Below, piece by piece: positions 25,493 to 34,226 of a DNA stretch of 55,436 nt (the stretch's first letter is position 1; every line of letters begins with the position of its first letter). The DNA comes from an uncultured Sinobacteraceae bacterium (lineage in GTDB: Bacteria > Pseudomonadota > Gammaproteobacteria > Steroidobacterales > Steroidobacteraceae): positions 1 through 55,436 of the forward strand of contig CALEKY010000028.1 of assembly GCA_937902995.1 (NCBI GenBank). Reading direction: 5' to 3'. The notes under the pieces are model-generated. The model made no database searches and was not told the origin of the DNA. It worked only from the letters and a program-made list of their open reading frames with translations. Made by a program: the position numbers and the translations under genes.

Positions 25493-26283
25493 GACAGCAA
25501 CCCCAACCGCTCCATGCCGAAGAGAAAGATCGGCGCCGCGGCGGTCACGCTATCGATTCGGTCGAGCACTCCGCCATGACCCGGCAGCAACGTGCCGCTG
25601 TCCTTGAGCCCGGCATGACGCTTGAAGAGACTCTCGGTGAGGTCGCCCACGATCGATGCCACGACCACGACCACACACATGCAAATGAATGCCACGATCG
25701 GAACCGAAAAGAAGACCGTCCCCAGCACCGCCATCAGCGCCGCTGCAGCCATGCCGCCGCCCACGCCCTCCCAGGTCTTGCCCGGGCTCACGCGCGGAGC
25801 GAGTTTGTGCTTGCCGAATGCGCGACCCACGAAATACGCACCCACATCCGCTGCGACGACGACCAATAACAAGAACAGCAGCCAGTACGGCGCGCTTTGA
25901 TGCAGACGCACGAGCGCCAACCACGCCGGCACGAGCACTAGCACGCCGGCCAACGCCGCGCTCGCACGATTCATGTAGCCGGGCATCGAGACGACCCAGA
26001 TCGACGCCAAGATCCACCAGACCAATGCCGCTGGAAGCAGCTGATTCGCGCGCTGCGAATCGATCCCCCCGCTCCATACGAATGCAATACATGCGGCAAT
26101 GGCCGCCACATAAGCGAGTCGCGCCAGGTAATGCTTGAATCCGGGAAATGCGGACCATTCCCACGCTCCGGCGAGTACGACGAGCGTGATCACTCCTGCT
26201 GTAATGCGCGAGGGGAACCAGAAGATCGCGGCGATCACCAACGCCGCCAGGACCAGCGCAGTGACGACCCGCTGAGCCAGCAT
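25489..26283 (-). CDS. cdsA: phosphatidate cytidylyltransferase
   Basis: CdsA makes CDP-diacylglycerol from CTP and phosphatidic acid, the branch point of phospholipid synthesis, in the inner membrane. The 264-aa product has several hydrophobic segments and ends with the family signature SLFKRHAGLKDSGTLLPGHGGVLDRIDS, including the acidic metal residues. It overlaps dxr by 4 nt and uppS by 1 nt, so the three are likely translated together. Confidence 0.97.
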   Translation of the reverse strand: MLAQRVVTALVLAALVIAAIFWFPSRITAGVITLVVLAGAWEWSAFPGFKHYLARLAYVAAIAACIAFVWSGGIDSQRANQLLPAALVWWILASIWVVSMPGYMNRASAALAGVLVLVPAWLALVRLHQSAPYWLLFLLLVVVAADVGAYFVGRAFGKHKLAPRVSPGKTWEGVGGGMAAAALMAVLGTVFFSVPIVAFICMCVVVVVASIVGDLTESLFKRHAGLKDSGTLLPGHGGVLDRIDSVTAAAPIFLFGMERLGLLS

Positions 26284-27032
26284 CAGCGAGACTCGACCTG
26301 CGCCGGCGTCAGGCCGAATCGGCGCTGCCGCCTTCCGAAATCCTCGATGGCCGCATCGAGATGGGCGGCATCGAAATCAGGCCAGAGCGTGTCGCAGAAA
26401 TAGAGCTCTGTGTAGGCAAGATTCCAAAGCAGGAAATTGCTGATGCGCTGCTCGCCCCCTGTACGAATCAACAAATCCGGATCCGGCAATCCGGCGAGCG
26501 CGACGTGCTCGCCGACGGCACGCTCGTCGATCGCGCCGATGGCGATCCTGCCCTCGACACACCCGCTAGCAAGCTTGCGCGCTGCGGTGGCGATGTCCCA
26601 CCGGCCGCCGTACGCCACGGCGATCACGAGCGTCATGCGGGTGTTGGCCGCTGTGAGAGTCTCTGCTCGTTCGATGCGCTCGCGCAGTGCAGTGGAGAGC
26701 TGCTCGAGATTGCCGATGAAACGCACGCGGATGCCGTTGCTGTGCAGCTCGTCGACTTCGGTATCGAGTGCCTCGAGGAAACGTCCCATCAGCATGGACA
26801 CTTCCTCGCGAGGACGTTTCCAGTTTTCGCTCGAGAAAGCGAACAGCGTCAGAACCTCCACGCCGCGCCGCGCACAGTTCTCGACAATGGCTCGGGCCGC
26901 TTTCACGCCCATGTGATGCCCGGCCTGCCGCGGCAACGCACGTTGCGCCGCCCATCGGCCGTTGCCGTCCATGATCACCGCAATATGGCGAGGCACGGAA
27001 CCTCGAGACATCGGCGTACCAGCAGTACCCAT
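26283..27032 (-). CDS. uppS: undecaprenyl diphosphate synthase
   Basis: UppS (IspU) extends farnesyl diphosphate with isopentenyl units in cis form to the C55 lipid that carries cell-wall and O-antigen sugars. The 249-aa product starts with the catalytic segment HIAVIMDGNGRWA (Asp22), followed by GHHMGVKAARAIVENCARRG, FAFSSENWKRP and, near the end, DLLIRTGGEQRISNFLLWNLAYTELYF. It overlaps cdsA by one base. A first ATG at 27032 is used; a second at 27011 is less likely because it would shorten the usual leader. Confidence 0.97.
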   Translation of the reverse strand: MGTAGTPMSRGSVPRHIAVIMDGNGRWAAQRALPRQAGHHMGVKAARAIVENCARRGVEVLTLFAFSSENWKRPREEVSMLMGRFLEALDTEVDELHSNGIRVRFIGNLEQLSTALRERIERAETLTAANTRMTLVIAVAYGGRWDIATAARKLASGCVEGRIAIGAIDERAVGEHVALAGLPDPDLLIRTGGEQRISNFLLWNLAYTELYFCDTLWPDFDAAHLDAAIEDFGRRQRRFGLTPAQVESR

Positions 27033-27062
27033 GCGGAAAGCCTGCAGATCGATCGCACCCGA

Positions 27063-27620
27063 TCAGATCTGCATGAGCTCCTTTTCCTTCTCGGCCAGCG
27101 CCTGATCGATCTCCGCGACGTACTTGTCCGTGAGCTTCTGAATGTCCTCTTGCGCGCGCCGATCGTCGTCCTGCGACACGAGCTTTTCCTTGAGCATTTC
27201 CTTGAGATCGTTCATCACGTCGCGCCGCACGTTGCGAACAGCGACGCGTGCGTTTTCCGCTTCCTGCCGCACGACCTTCGTCAAGTCGCGGCGCCGTTCC
27301 TCGGTGAGCGGCGGCATCGGAACGCGAATCACCGTCCCGGCAGTCGCGGGCATCAGGCCGAGATCCGACTTCATGATCGCCTTCTCGATGACCGGGACCA
27401 TTGACTTGTCCCACGGCGTCACGGTGAGCGTGCGAGCATCTTCGACGGCGACATTCGCAGCCTGATTGAGCGGCACTTCGTTGCCGTAATACTCGACGCG
27501 AATGTGCTCGAGAAGGCTCGGATGGGCACGCCCGGTACGCAGGCGCTTCAACTCGTTGCGGAATGCGACGACGCACTTCTGCATGCGTTCGGCTGCATCC
27601 TTTTTGAGATCATCCAACAT
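27063..27620 (-). CDS. frr: ribosome recycling factor
   Basis: RRF, with EF-G, splits the ribosome after termination. The 185-aa product has the family length, beginning MLDDLKKDAAERMQKCVVAFRNELKRLRTGRAHP and ending with the long helix VSQDDDRRAQEDIQKLTDKYVAEIDQALAEKEKELMQI. I chose the ATG at 27620, with GGAG about 9 nt upstream, over the reading from 27632. It lies between pyrH and uppS as in most proteobacteria. Confidence 0.98.
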   Translation of the reverse strand: MLDDLKKDAAERMQKCVVAFRNELKRLRTGRAHPSLLEHIRVEYYGNEVPLNQAANVAVEDARTLTVTPWDKSMVPVIEKAIMKSDLGLMPATAGTVIRVPMPPLTEERRRDLTKVVRQEAENARVAVRNVRRDVMNDLKEMLKEKLVSQDDDRRAQEDIQKLTDKYVAEIDQALAEKEKELMQI

Positions 27621-27656
27621 AGCTCGCTCCAATCGCCGCCGGCTGCAGCGAAATGT

Positions 27657-28421
27657 TCAGTTCGCGTTCGTCACGAGCGTACCGACGTCCTCACCGCGCA
27701 CGATGCGCAGAAGCTCGCCCGGCAGCGTCAAATCGAATACGCGCAACGGCAAATTGTTGTCGCGGCACATCACGATCGCCGTTGCATCCATCACGTTCAA
27801 CCGATCCGCAAGCACTTTGTCGAACGTCAAGTGCGAGTAGCGTGTCGCCGCGGGATTCTTCATCGGATCGTCAGAGTAGATACCGTTGACCTTCGTCGCC
27901 TTGAGGAGCAGATCGGCATCGATCTCGATCGCTCGCAAGCTCGCCGCAGTATCGGTCGTGAAGAAGGGGTTGCCCGTGCCTGCGGCAAAGATCACCACGC
28001 GGCCCTTTTCCAGGTGCCGAACGGCGCGTCGACGGATGTACTCCTCGCAGACCTCGTTGATCCGAATCGCCGACATGACCCGCGCATACAACCCGAGCGA
28101 CTCGAGCGCATCCTGCAGCGCCAGCGAGTTCATCACGGTCGCCAGCATGCCCATGTGGTCGGCGGTCACCCTGTCCATTCCGGCGCGTGCCAATCCGGCA
28201 CCCCGGAAAATGTTGCCGCCGCCGATGACGACTGCCACCTGCATGCCGAGACCCGCGACCTCGCGGATCTCGCCTGCGATGCGCTTGAGCATCTTCGGAT
28301 CGATTCCGTAGTCCTCTTCGCCCATGAGCGCCTCGCCGGATAGCTTGAGGAGAATACGACGCAGGCCGTTCCCCCTCGGGACCGATTGTGTATCCGACGA
28401 TGCTTTGCTCGATTGGGTCAT
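27657..28421 (-). CDS. pyrH: uridylate kinase
   Basis: PyrH phosphorylates UMP to UDP and is regulated by GTP and UTP. The 254-aa product has the amino-acid-kinase fold with KLSGEALMGEEDYGIDP (Lys and Gly of the phosphate site), VVIGGGNIFRGAGLARAGMDRVTADHMGMLATVMN and FAAGTGNPFFTTDTAASLRAIEI. The N-terminus has a 20-residue extension rich in Ser and Thr. It lies 144 nt behind tsf and has two hairpins in front of it, so it may have its own promoter; a TATAAT on the minus strand at 28468-28463 lacks a matching -35. Confidence 0.98.
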   Translation of the reverse strand: MTQSSKASSDTQSVPRGNGLRRILLKLSGEALMGEEDYGIDPKMLKRIAGEIREVAGLGMQVAVVIGGGNIFRGAGLARAGMDRVTADHMGMLATVMNSLALQDALESLGLYARVMSAIRINEVCEEYIRRRAVRHLEKGRVVIFAAGTGNPFFTTDTAASLRAIEIDADLLLKATKVNGIYSDDPMKNPAATRYSHLTFDKVLADRLNVMDATAIVMCRDNNLPLRVFDLTLPGELLRIVRGEDVGTLVTNAN

Positions 28422-28469
28422 GACGTATCCGTGGGAAGTCGCTCGCGCTCTGACTCGGTCTGATTATAA

Positions 28470-28494
28470 AGAACCCCGCTCGTCGCGGGGTTCT
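28470..28494 (-). terminator. terminator or attenuator between tsf and pyrH
   Basis: AGAACCCCGC (28470-28479) pairs perfectly with GCGGGGTTCT (28485-28494), 10 bp with a 5-nt loop. On the minus strand the stem ends in TTCTTTATAATC, a modest U-rich tail. A second hairpin lies upstream at 28521-28551. Confidence 0.75.
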
Positions 28495-28520
28495 GATTCA
28501 CAACCGAGGCCTCGATTGAC

Positions 28521-28551
28521 CGTACAGCTCCCTCAACTCGGGAGCTGTACG
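28521..28551. repeat. 12-bp perfect inverted repeat between tsf and pyrH
   Basis: CGTACAGCTCCC (28521-28532) pairs with GGGAGCTGTACG (28540-28551) around the 7-nt loop TCAACTC, 15 nt behind the tsf stop. There is no U-tract on either strand; it may protect the rpsB-tsf message from 3' decay. Confidence 0.75.
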
Positions 28552-28565
28552 CACGCCTTGCTCGC

Positions 28566-29468
28566 TCAATGCGTCTGCTTGGCGCTCTCGACCTGCTTGC
28601 GGACTTCCTCGGCGAAGTCTTCCTGCTTTTTCTCGATGCCGGCGCCGACTTCATAGCGGATGAACGACACCACCTCGCCGCCGGCCTGCTTCAGGTACTT
28701 CTCGACCGACTGATCCGGATCCTTGACGAACGGCTGGCCGAGCAACGTGATCTCGTTGAGCCACTTGCGGACCTTGCCTTCGATGATCTTCGTGAGGATC
28801 TCCTGGGGCTTACCGGCGTTCTTCGGATCGCTCTTCGCCTGCTCGAGCTGCAACTCGCGCTCCTTGGCAACTTCCGCTTCCGGCACGTCCACAGCAGCCA
28901 CATACGCCGGATTGGTCGCGGCGATGTGCATCGCGATGTCCTTCGCGACCGCTTCATCGCCCGCCTTCATTGCGACGACTGCACCGATACGGCTACCGCC
29001 GTGCACATACGTGCCGACGACGGCCGGCGCCTCCACCACTGCGAAACGGCGCACGGTGATGTTCTCGCCGATCTTCGCGATCAGCGCGCGACGCGTCTCC
29101 TCGAGCGTCGCATCGCCGTCCTTGAGTGCGAGCAGCGCCTCGACCGAGGCGGGCTGCTGCGCCAAAGCGGCCTTGGCGACGGCCGCAGCGTAGCCGCCGA
29201 AATCGTTCTGACGTGCGACGAAATCGGTCTCGCAATTCACCTCGACGATCGCCACGCGTTTGCCGTCCGCGGAACGCTCGATCGCGATCACCCCTTCGGC
29301 CGCCACCCGCGAAGCCTTCTTGTCGGCCTTCGCAAGACCAGCCTTGCGCATCAACTCTGCGGCAGCGTCCAAATCGCCGTTCGTTTCGAGGAGCGCCTTC
29401 TTGCACTCCATCATCCCCGCGCCAGTGCGTTCGCGGAGCTGCTTTACTGCTTCAGCCGTAACTGCCAT
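28566..29468 (-). CDS. tsf: translation elongation factor Ts
   Basis: EF-Ts exchanges GDP for GTP on EF-Tu. The 300-aa product has the UBA-like start AVTAEAVKQLRERTGAGMMECKKAL, the NCETDFVARQNDF segment that holds the EF-Tu contact, and two core repeats, with the length a little above the 283 aa of E. coli. It follows rpsB by three bases and shares its promoter. Two hairpins lie downstream. Confidence 0.98.
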   Translation of the reverse strand: MAVTAEAVKQLRERTGAGMMECKKALLETNGDLDAAAELMRKAGLAKADKKASRVAAEGVIAIERSADGKRVAIVEVNCETDFVARQNDFGGYAAAVAKAALAQQPASVEALLALKDGDATLEETRRALIAKIGENITVRRFAVVEAPAVVGTYVHGGSRIGAVVAMKAGDEAVAKDIAMHIAATNPAYVAAVDVPEAEVAKERELQLEQAKSDPKNAGKPQEILTKIIEGKVRKWLNEITLLGQPFVKDPDQSVEKYLKQAGGEVVSFIRYEVGAGIEKKQEDFAEEVRKQVESAKQTH

Positions 29469-29471
29469 GGA

Positions 29472-30443
29472 TTACTCCGACTTGTCCGGCGCTGCGGCAG
29501 TGGACTTGTGCTTGGCCACTGCAGCGCGGCGCCGCGCCATGAACTCTTCCGGAGCGACATCGGGCTCGACGTCGTCGAGCTCGCTCGCCACCACATCTTC
29601 CGCAGGCGCCGCGATCTCCGGCTCCGGCGTGCGACGACGCGTCGGTGTCTTCTTACGAACCGTTGCCGGCTTGGCACGACGCGCGGCGCCGGGCTTGGCC
29701 TTCGGCTTGCCTTCCTCGTCGAGCTCGACGAACTCATCCTCGCCGACCGGCACTTCCGGAATGGACGACTTGCCTTCGATCACCGCGTCGGCGATGGCCG
29801 CTGCGTACAGCTGAATCGCTCGCATGGCATCGTCGTTCCCCGGAATCACGTAGTCGATGTCTTCGGGCGAGCAGTTCGTATCGACGACGGCGACGACCGG
29901 AATACCGAGCTTCTTCGCTTCCGCGATCGCGATCCGCTCGTGACCCACGTCGACGACGAAGAGCACGTCCGGCAGCGATTCCATCTCTTTGATGCCGCCA
30001 AGGCTTCGCTCGAGCTTCTCGCGTTCGCGACGCAATGCCTGCGCCTCGCGTTTGCTGTGCTGATCGAGCGTACCGTTCTGCGCCATTTCGTCGAGCGCCA
30101 TCAGACGCTTGATCGAACCGCGCACGGTCTTGAAGTTCGTGAGCATGCCGCCGAGCCAGCGATGGCTCACGAAGGGCATGCCGCAGCGAATCGCCTCTTG
30201 TTTGATCGCCTCGCGAGCAGAGCGCTTCGTGCCCACGAACAGCACGCGGCCGCCGTCGGCGACGACTTGCTTGATGAACTGCGCTGCCTCGTTGAACATC
30301 GGCAGCGTCTTTTCGAGATTGATGATGTGAATTCGGTTACGTTCGCCGAAGATGTAGGGAGCCATCTTCGGGTTCCAGAAGCGGGTTTGATGTCCGAAAT
30401 GAACGCCCGCTTCCAGCATCTGTCGCATGGACACGCTGGCCAT
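29472..30443 (-). CDS. rpsB: 30S ribosomal protein S2 with long C-terminal tail
   Basis: S2 assembles late into the 30S subunit and contacts S1. The core (about residues 1-230) is typical: SVSMRQMLEAGVHFGHQTRFWNPKMAPYIFGERNRIHIINLEKTLPMF and GIPVVAVVDTNCSPEDIDYVIPGNDDAMRAI. The product has 323 aa against 241 in E. coli. The extra 80 residues begin with an acidic segment (VGEDEFVELDEEGKP), then a Lys/Arg/Pro/Ala-rich part, another acidic part and a basic end. The ATG at 30443 has AGGAG 9 nt upstream. The promoter lies at 30566-30595. Confidence 0.97.
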   Translation of the reverse strand: MASVSMRQMLEAGVHFGHQTRFWNPKMAPYIFGERNRIHIINLEKTLPMFNEAAQFIKQVVADGGRVLFVGTKRSAREAIKQEAIRCGMPFVSHRWLGGMLTNFKTVRGSIKRLMALDEMAQNGTLDQHSKREAQALRREREKLERSLGGIKEMESLPDVLFVVDVGHERIAIAEAKKLGIPVVAVVDTNCSPEDIDYVIPGNDDAMRAIQLYAAAIADAVIEGKSSIPEVPVGEDEFVELDEEGKPKAKPGAARRAKPATVRKKTPTRRRTPEPEIAAPAEDVVASELDDVEPDVAPEEFMARRRAAVAKHKSTAAAPDKSE

Positions 30444-30565
30444 TTAAGAACTCCTGTTGGGGTTGAGCCTCCACCTACCCCATTCGACGACCCGGCACTG
30501 ACGTGTCGAGCACCCCGTCGAATGTGTCGGAAGGTGTGAGATTTCGTTGCTAAAAAAACGCGCGC
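30444..30565 (-). promoter_or_regulatory. structured 5' leader of rpsB-tsf (candidate S2 autoregulatory site)
   Basis: In E. coli and relatives S2 represses its own message through a conserved two-hairpin leader. Here the untranslated leader has an 8-bp stem, CATTCGAC (30517-30524 on the minus strand) with GTCGAATG (30481-30488), and next to it GGGGT/ACCCC (30477-30481 with 30459-30463) just before the AGGAG ribosome binding site. The layout agrees with that scheme; regulation here is inference. Confidence 0.5.
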
Positions 30566-30595
30566 TTTATACCATTAAATACAATGATCGTCCAA
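30566..30595 (-). promoter_or_regulatory. sigma-70 promoter of rpsB-tsf with GC-rich discriminator
   Basis: TTGGAC (30595-30590), an 18-nt spacer and TATAAA (30571-30566), followed directly by GCGCGCG. A GC-rich stretch between -10 and start site is typical of promoters under stringent (ppGpp) control such as those of ribosomal protein genes. Confidence 0.7.
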
Positions 30596-30724
30596 AGGTT
30601 TTCGGACCTTTGCGACTTCCGCCGGTCTCTCTCGCCACCCATGCAAGCGCCGACCTACCCAGCGTTCAAGCTTGACTTGCCGCGTACCGGCGCAACGGAT
30701 TCCTCGACCACTCGATCCAAACCC

Positions 30725-31489
30725 ATGCAGGTGACGATAAAAACCCCCGCGGAACAAGAACAGATGCGGATCGCCGGCCGGCTGGCGGCAGACGTGCTGG
30801 ATATGATCACGCCTTATGTCGTCCCTGGCGTGACGACCGACGAGCTCAACGATCGCTGCCACGATTACATCGTCAACGTGCAGAAGGCGATCCCGGCACC
30901 GCTCAATTATCGGGGATTCCCCAAGTCGATCTGCACTTCTGTGAACCACGTCGTCTGTCACGGGATCCCGAGCGCCAAGCGGCTCAAGCAAGGCGACATC
31001 ATCAATATCGATGTGACGGTCATCAAAGACGGCTGGCATGGCGATGCAAGCCGGATGTTCGCCGTCGGCAAAGTATCGCCTGCCGCGCAGCGCCTGATCG
31101 ATGTGACCCGCGAGGCCATGTGGATCGGCATCCGGATGATCCGCCCCGGCGCCCGACTCGGAGATCTCGGGGCCGCCATTCAGAAATTCGTCGAGGAACA
31201 GCACTATTCGGTCGTGCGGGAATATTGCGGACACGGCATCGGGCGCGTGTTCCATGAAGACCCGCAGGTGCTGCACTACGGCGAACCAGGGAGAGGGTTG
31301 GAGCTCGCCCCCGGGATGACCTTCACGGTCGAGCCGATGGTGAATGCAGGCAAGCGCCACGTGCGCCTGTTGTCCGACGGCTGGACGGTGGTCACCAAAG
31401 ATCACTCGCTTTCCGCGCAATGGGAGCACACGGTGCTCGTCACGGAAGCGGGTTATGAAGTCCTGACCCTCGGCGCCAGCGAGCGCTGA
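30725..31489 (+). CDS. map: methionine aminopeptidase, type I
   Basis: Map removes the starting Met from new proteins after deformylation. The 254-aa product carries the metal ligands in NIDVTVIKDGWHGDASRMF (two Asp), GHGIGRVFHEDPQVLHY (His), TFTVEPM (Glu) and QWEHTVLVT (Glu). The ATG at 30725 gives the family beginning MQVTIKTPAEQEQMRIAGRLAADVL; a reading from 30584 adds 47 residues that do not look like a real domain and would start inside the rpsB promoter. The gene diverges from rpsB with 281 nt between them; no clear plus-strand promoter was found. glnD follows after 6 nt. Confidence 0.97.
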   Translation: MQVTIKTPAEQEQMRIAGRLAADVLDMITPYVVPGVTTDELNDRCHDYIVNVQKAIPAPLNYRGFPKSICTSVNHVVCHGIPSAKRLKQGDIINIDVTVIKDGWHGDASRMFAVGKVSPAAQRLIDVTREAMWIGIRMIRPGARLGDLGAAIQKFVEEQHYSVVREYCGHGIGRVFHEDPQVLHYGEPGRGLELAPGMTFTVEPMVNAGKRHVRLLSDGWTVVTKDHSLSAQWEHTVLVTEAGYEVLTLGASER

Positions 31490-31495
31490 TCCCTC

Positions 31496-34189
31496 ATGCG
31501 CGTCGTCACGACTGAGGACATCGAGGAGCTCCCGCAGACGACGAGCGATCCCACCTGGGATTACCTGGTCACACTGCAGCAATCGCTTGCCGGCCAGGGA
31601 ACCGATATCGCCACTTATCGGCAGGCCCTGGTCGAGGGCGACAACCGACTCAAGCAACGATTTGCAGATGACGAGCCCGTCGAGCGGCTCGTCCGTGATC
31701 GCGCGCGCCTCGTCGACGTGCTGCTCAAGAGCGCCTGGAACGCCCACGTCGGCGAGCATGCCCGCGAAGTCGCGCTGATCGCAGTCGGCGGTTACGGTCG
31801 CGGCGAGCTGAACCTCTGCTCCGACATCGACATCATGATCCTGCTGCCCAAGAGCGAGTCCGCGCCTTGGCAAAGCAGTCTCGAGCGCTTTCTCACTTTC
31901 ATGTGGGACATCGGTCTCGAGGTCGGCCATAGCGTGCGCACGATCGACGACTGCCAACGCGAGAGCGCGGCGGATGTCAGCGTCGCGACGACGATGATCG
32001 AAGCGCGCCTGCTGCAGGGTCCGGAGCAGCTCTTCGAAGCGATGCGTCGCGCGCTCGCTCCGGAACGCGTGTGGCCGACGAAGGAATTCTTCGAGGCCAA
32101 AGTTGCCGAGCAGACGGCGCGCCATCACCGCTATCACGACACGGCTTACAACCTCGAGCCGAACGTGAAGTCGAGCCCGGGCGGGCTGCGCGACATCCAG
32201 ACGATCGGTTGGGTCGCCAAGCGCCATTTCGGTGCGGATTCGCTCGATGAGCTCGTCGATCACGGCTTCCTGACACGCAGTGAGCTACGCAAGCTCAAGA
32301 CCGCGCAGGCCTTCCTCTGGAAGATCCGCTTCGCCCTGCACGTGCTGACGAACCGCCGAGAAGACCGGCTGCTGTTCGATCACCAGATCAAGCTGGCCAA
32401 GATGTTCGGCTACGAGGATGCGACGTACACGCTCGCCGTCGAACAGTTCATGCAGCGCTACTACCGCACGGCGATGGACGTCAGCCTGCTGAACGAAATG
32501 CTGCTGCAGCATTTTCGCGAGGCCATCCTGAGCGACGCGAACGTCGAGCCGGTTCCCGTCAATCAGCACTTTCAGATTCGCAACGACTATCTCGAGATCA
32601 CGAGCGACGACGTCTTCGACCGCTATCCGTCGGCGATGCTCGAGCTGTTCGTGGTCATCGAGCAGAACCCGCAGATTCGCGGCGTGCGCGCTTCGACGAT
32701 CCGGCAGCTCACACGCCATCTGTGGCTGATCGACGAGGAGTTCCGGCAACACCCGCGCAATCACCGATTGTTCATGGAAATCCTGCGCGCACCCGTCGGT
32801 GTCACGCATGAGCTACGCCGCATGAATTTGTACGGCGTGCTCGGCCGCTACATTCCGGCTTTCGGCCGAATCGTCGGCCGCATGCAGTACGACCTCTTCC
32901 ATGTCTACACGGTCGATGCGCACACGCTGTTCGTCGTCAGCAACCTGCGGCGCTTGGCGATGCCGAAGTACGATCACGAGTTCCCGAATCTGTCGCGCAT
33001 CATGCAGTCGTTGCCGAAGCCGGAGCTCGCCTATCTCGCAGCGCTCTTCCACGACATCGCCAAGGGCCGCGGCGGCGATCATTCGGAGCTCGGCGCGGTA
33101 GACGCCGAAGCCTTTTGTTTGGAACAAGGCTTGTCGCGCTACGACGCCCGCCTCGTCGCGTGGCTCGTGAAGAATCACCTCGTGTTCTCGGTGACGGCGC
33201 AGAAGAAAGACATTTCCGATCCGAACGTCATCCACGAGTTTGCGAAGCTGGTCGGCGACCAGACGCACCTCGACTATTTATATGTATTGACCGTTGCCGA
33301 CGTGCGCGGCACGAATCCGAAGCTCTGGAACAACTGGAAAGCTTCGCTCTTCTCCGAGTTCTACGAACGCACCAAACAGGCACTGCGCCGAGGGCTCGAA
33401 AGCCCCATCGATCAGGACGAGCTCATTGCCGAGACACAGACCAATGCGCGCACCCTGCTCGCTCGAGCCGGCATGGAGACCGCGAAAATCGACGAGGTGT
33501 GGAGCCGGTTCACGGATGCCTATTTCCTCCGTCACACACCCGATGAGATCGCGTGGCATACGCAGCTTCTCGCCGAGCGACCACCCGACGATACGACGGC
33601 GCTCGTGGCCGTTGCGCAACGCAGCGAGCGCGGCGGAACGGCGATCTGCACGTACACGCCGCAGACGCAGCACACCTTCGCGAGAACGACCGCGCTGCTC
33701 GATCAGCTCGGCCTGAACATCGTCGATGCGCGCATCACACCGACGGCCGACGGCTTCAGTCTGGACGTCTATCACGTGCTCGAGGACACCGGCCAGAACA
33801 TCAGCGACGCGAGCCGCGTCCGAGACATCGAGCAGCAGCTCATCCGCGCCCTCGCATTGCCCGACGACGCCACGGTCACCGTCACGCGCCGTGCTCCGCG
33901 GCAGGTGCGGATGTTCACGACGCCGACCCAGATCAACTTCAGCGAGGACGAGGTCAATCGACGAACCATCGTCGAGCTGATCGCCGGCGACCGACCGGGT
34001 CTGCTCTCTCAAGTCGCGAACGTGTTCTGGACCGAAGGCATCGACATTCACACCTCGAAGATCGTCACTGTCGGAGAGCGCGCAGAAGACGTGTTCTACG
34101 TGACGGACACGCGCGGTCAGCCACTCGATGCCGAAGCGCAGGAGCGGCTCGCCAAGCGCCTGACGGAAACGCTCGATCGCCGCGATTGA
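31496..34189 (+). CDS. glnD: [protein-PII] uridylyltransferase / uridylyl-removing enzyme
   Basis: GlnD senses glutamine and adds or removes UMP on PII, steering nitrogen assimilation. The 897-aa product has the nucleotidyltransferase motif VGGYGRGELNLCSDIDIMIL (Gly98-99, Asp110 and Asp112), the HD phosphohydrolase site HDIAKGRGGDHSELG near residue 520, and two C-terminal ACT domains (about 700-780 and 815-890; ELIAGDRPGLLSQVANVF) for glutamine binding. The gene starts 6 nt behind map and precedes dapC. Since a sigma-54-like promoter is seen elsewhere in the window, a nitrogen link is possible, but nothing in this gene shows it. Confidence 0.97.
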   Translation: MRVVTTEDIEELPQTTSDPTWDYLVTLQQSLAGQGTDIATYRQALVEGDNRLKQRFADDEPVERLVRDRARLVDVLLKSAWNAHVGEHAREVALIAVGGYGRGELNLCSDIDIMILLPKSESAPWQSSLERFLTFMWDIGLEVGHSVRTIDDCQRESAADVSVATTMIEARLLQGPEQLFEAMRRALAPERVWPTKEFFEAKVAEQTARHHRYHDTAYNLEPNVKSSPGGLRDIQTIGWVAKRHFGADSLDELVDHGFLTRSELRKLKTAQAFLWKIRFALHVLTNRREDRLLFDHQIKLAKMFGYEDATYTLAVEQFMQRYYRTAMDVSLLNEMLLQHFREAILSDANVEPVPVNQHFQIRNDYLEITSDDVFDRYPSAMLELFVVIEQNPQIRGVRASTIRQLTRHLWLIDEEFRQHPRNHRLFMEILRAPVGVTHELRRMNLYGVLGRYIPAFGRIVGRMQYDLFHVYTVDAHTLFVVSNLRRLAMPKYDHEFPNLSRIMQSLPKPELAYLAALFHDIAKGRGGDHSELGAVDAEAFCLEQGLSRYDARLVAWLVKNHLVFSVTAQKKDISDPNVIHEFAKLVGDQTHLDYLYVLTVADVRGTNPKLWNNWKASLFSEFYERTKQALRRGLESPIDQDELIAETQTNARTLLARAGMETAKIDEVWSRFTDAYFLRHTPDEIAWHTQLLAERPPDDTTALVAVAQRSERGGTAICTYTPQTQHTFARTTALLDQLGLNIVDARITPTADGFSLDVYHVLEDTGQNISDASRVRDIEQQLIRALALPDDATVTVTRRAPRQVRMFTTPTQINFSEDEVNRRTIVELIAGDRPGLLSQVANVFWTEGIDIHTSKIVTVGERAEDVFYVTDTRGQPLDAEAQERLAKRLTETLDRRD

Positions 34190-34226
34190 CGGTACACTTC
34201 GCCTGCACCGTCACTCGCTGGCTCCA

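Noticed and set aside
28463..28468. TATAAT as a pyrH promoter
   Set aside because: It abuts the terminator stem, and no -35 lies 15-20 nt upstream; kept only as a remark under pyrH.
28569..30539. A 656-codon open frame on the plus strand across tsf and rpsB
   Set aside because: It is the reverse shadow of two conserved genes and no start or ribosome site supports it.
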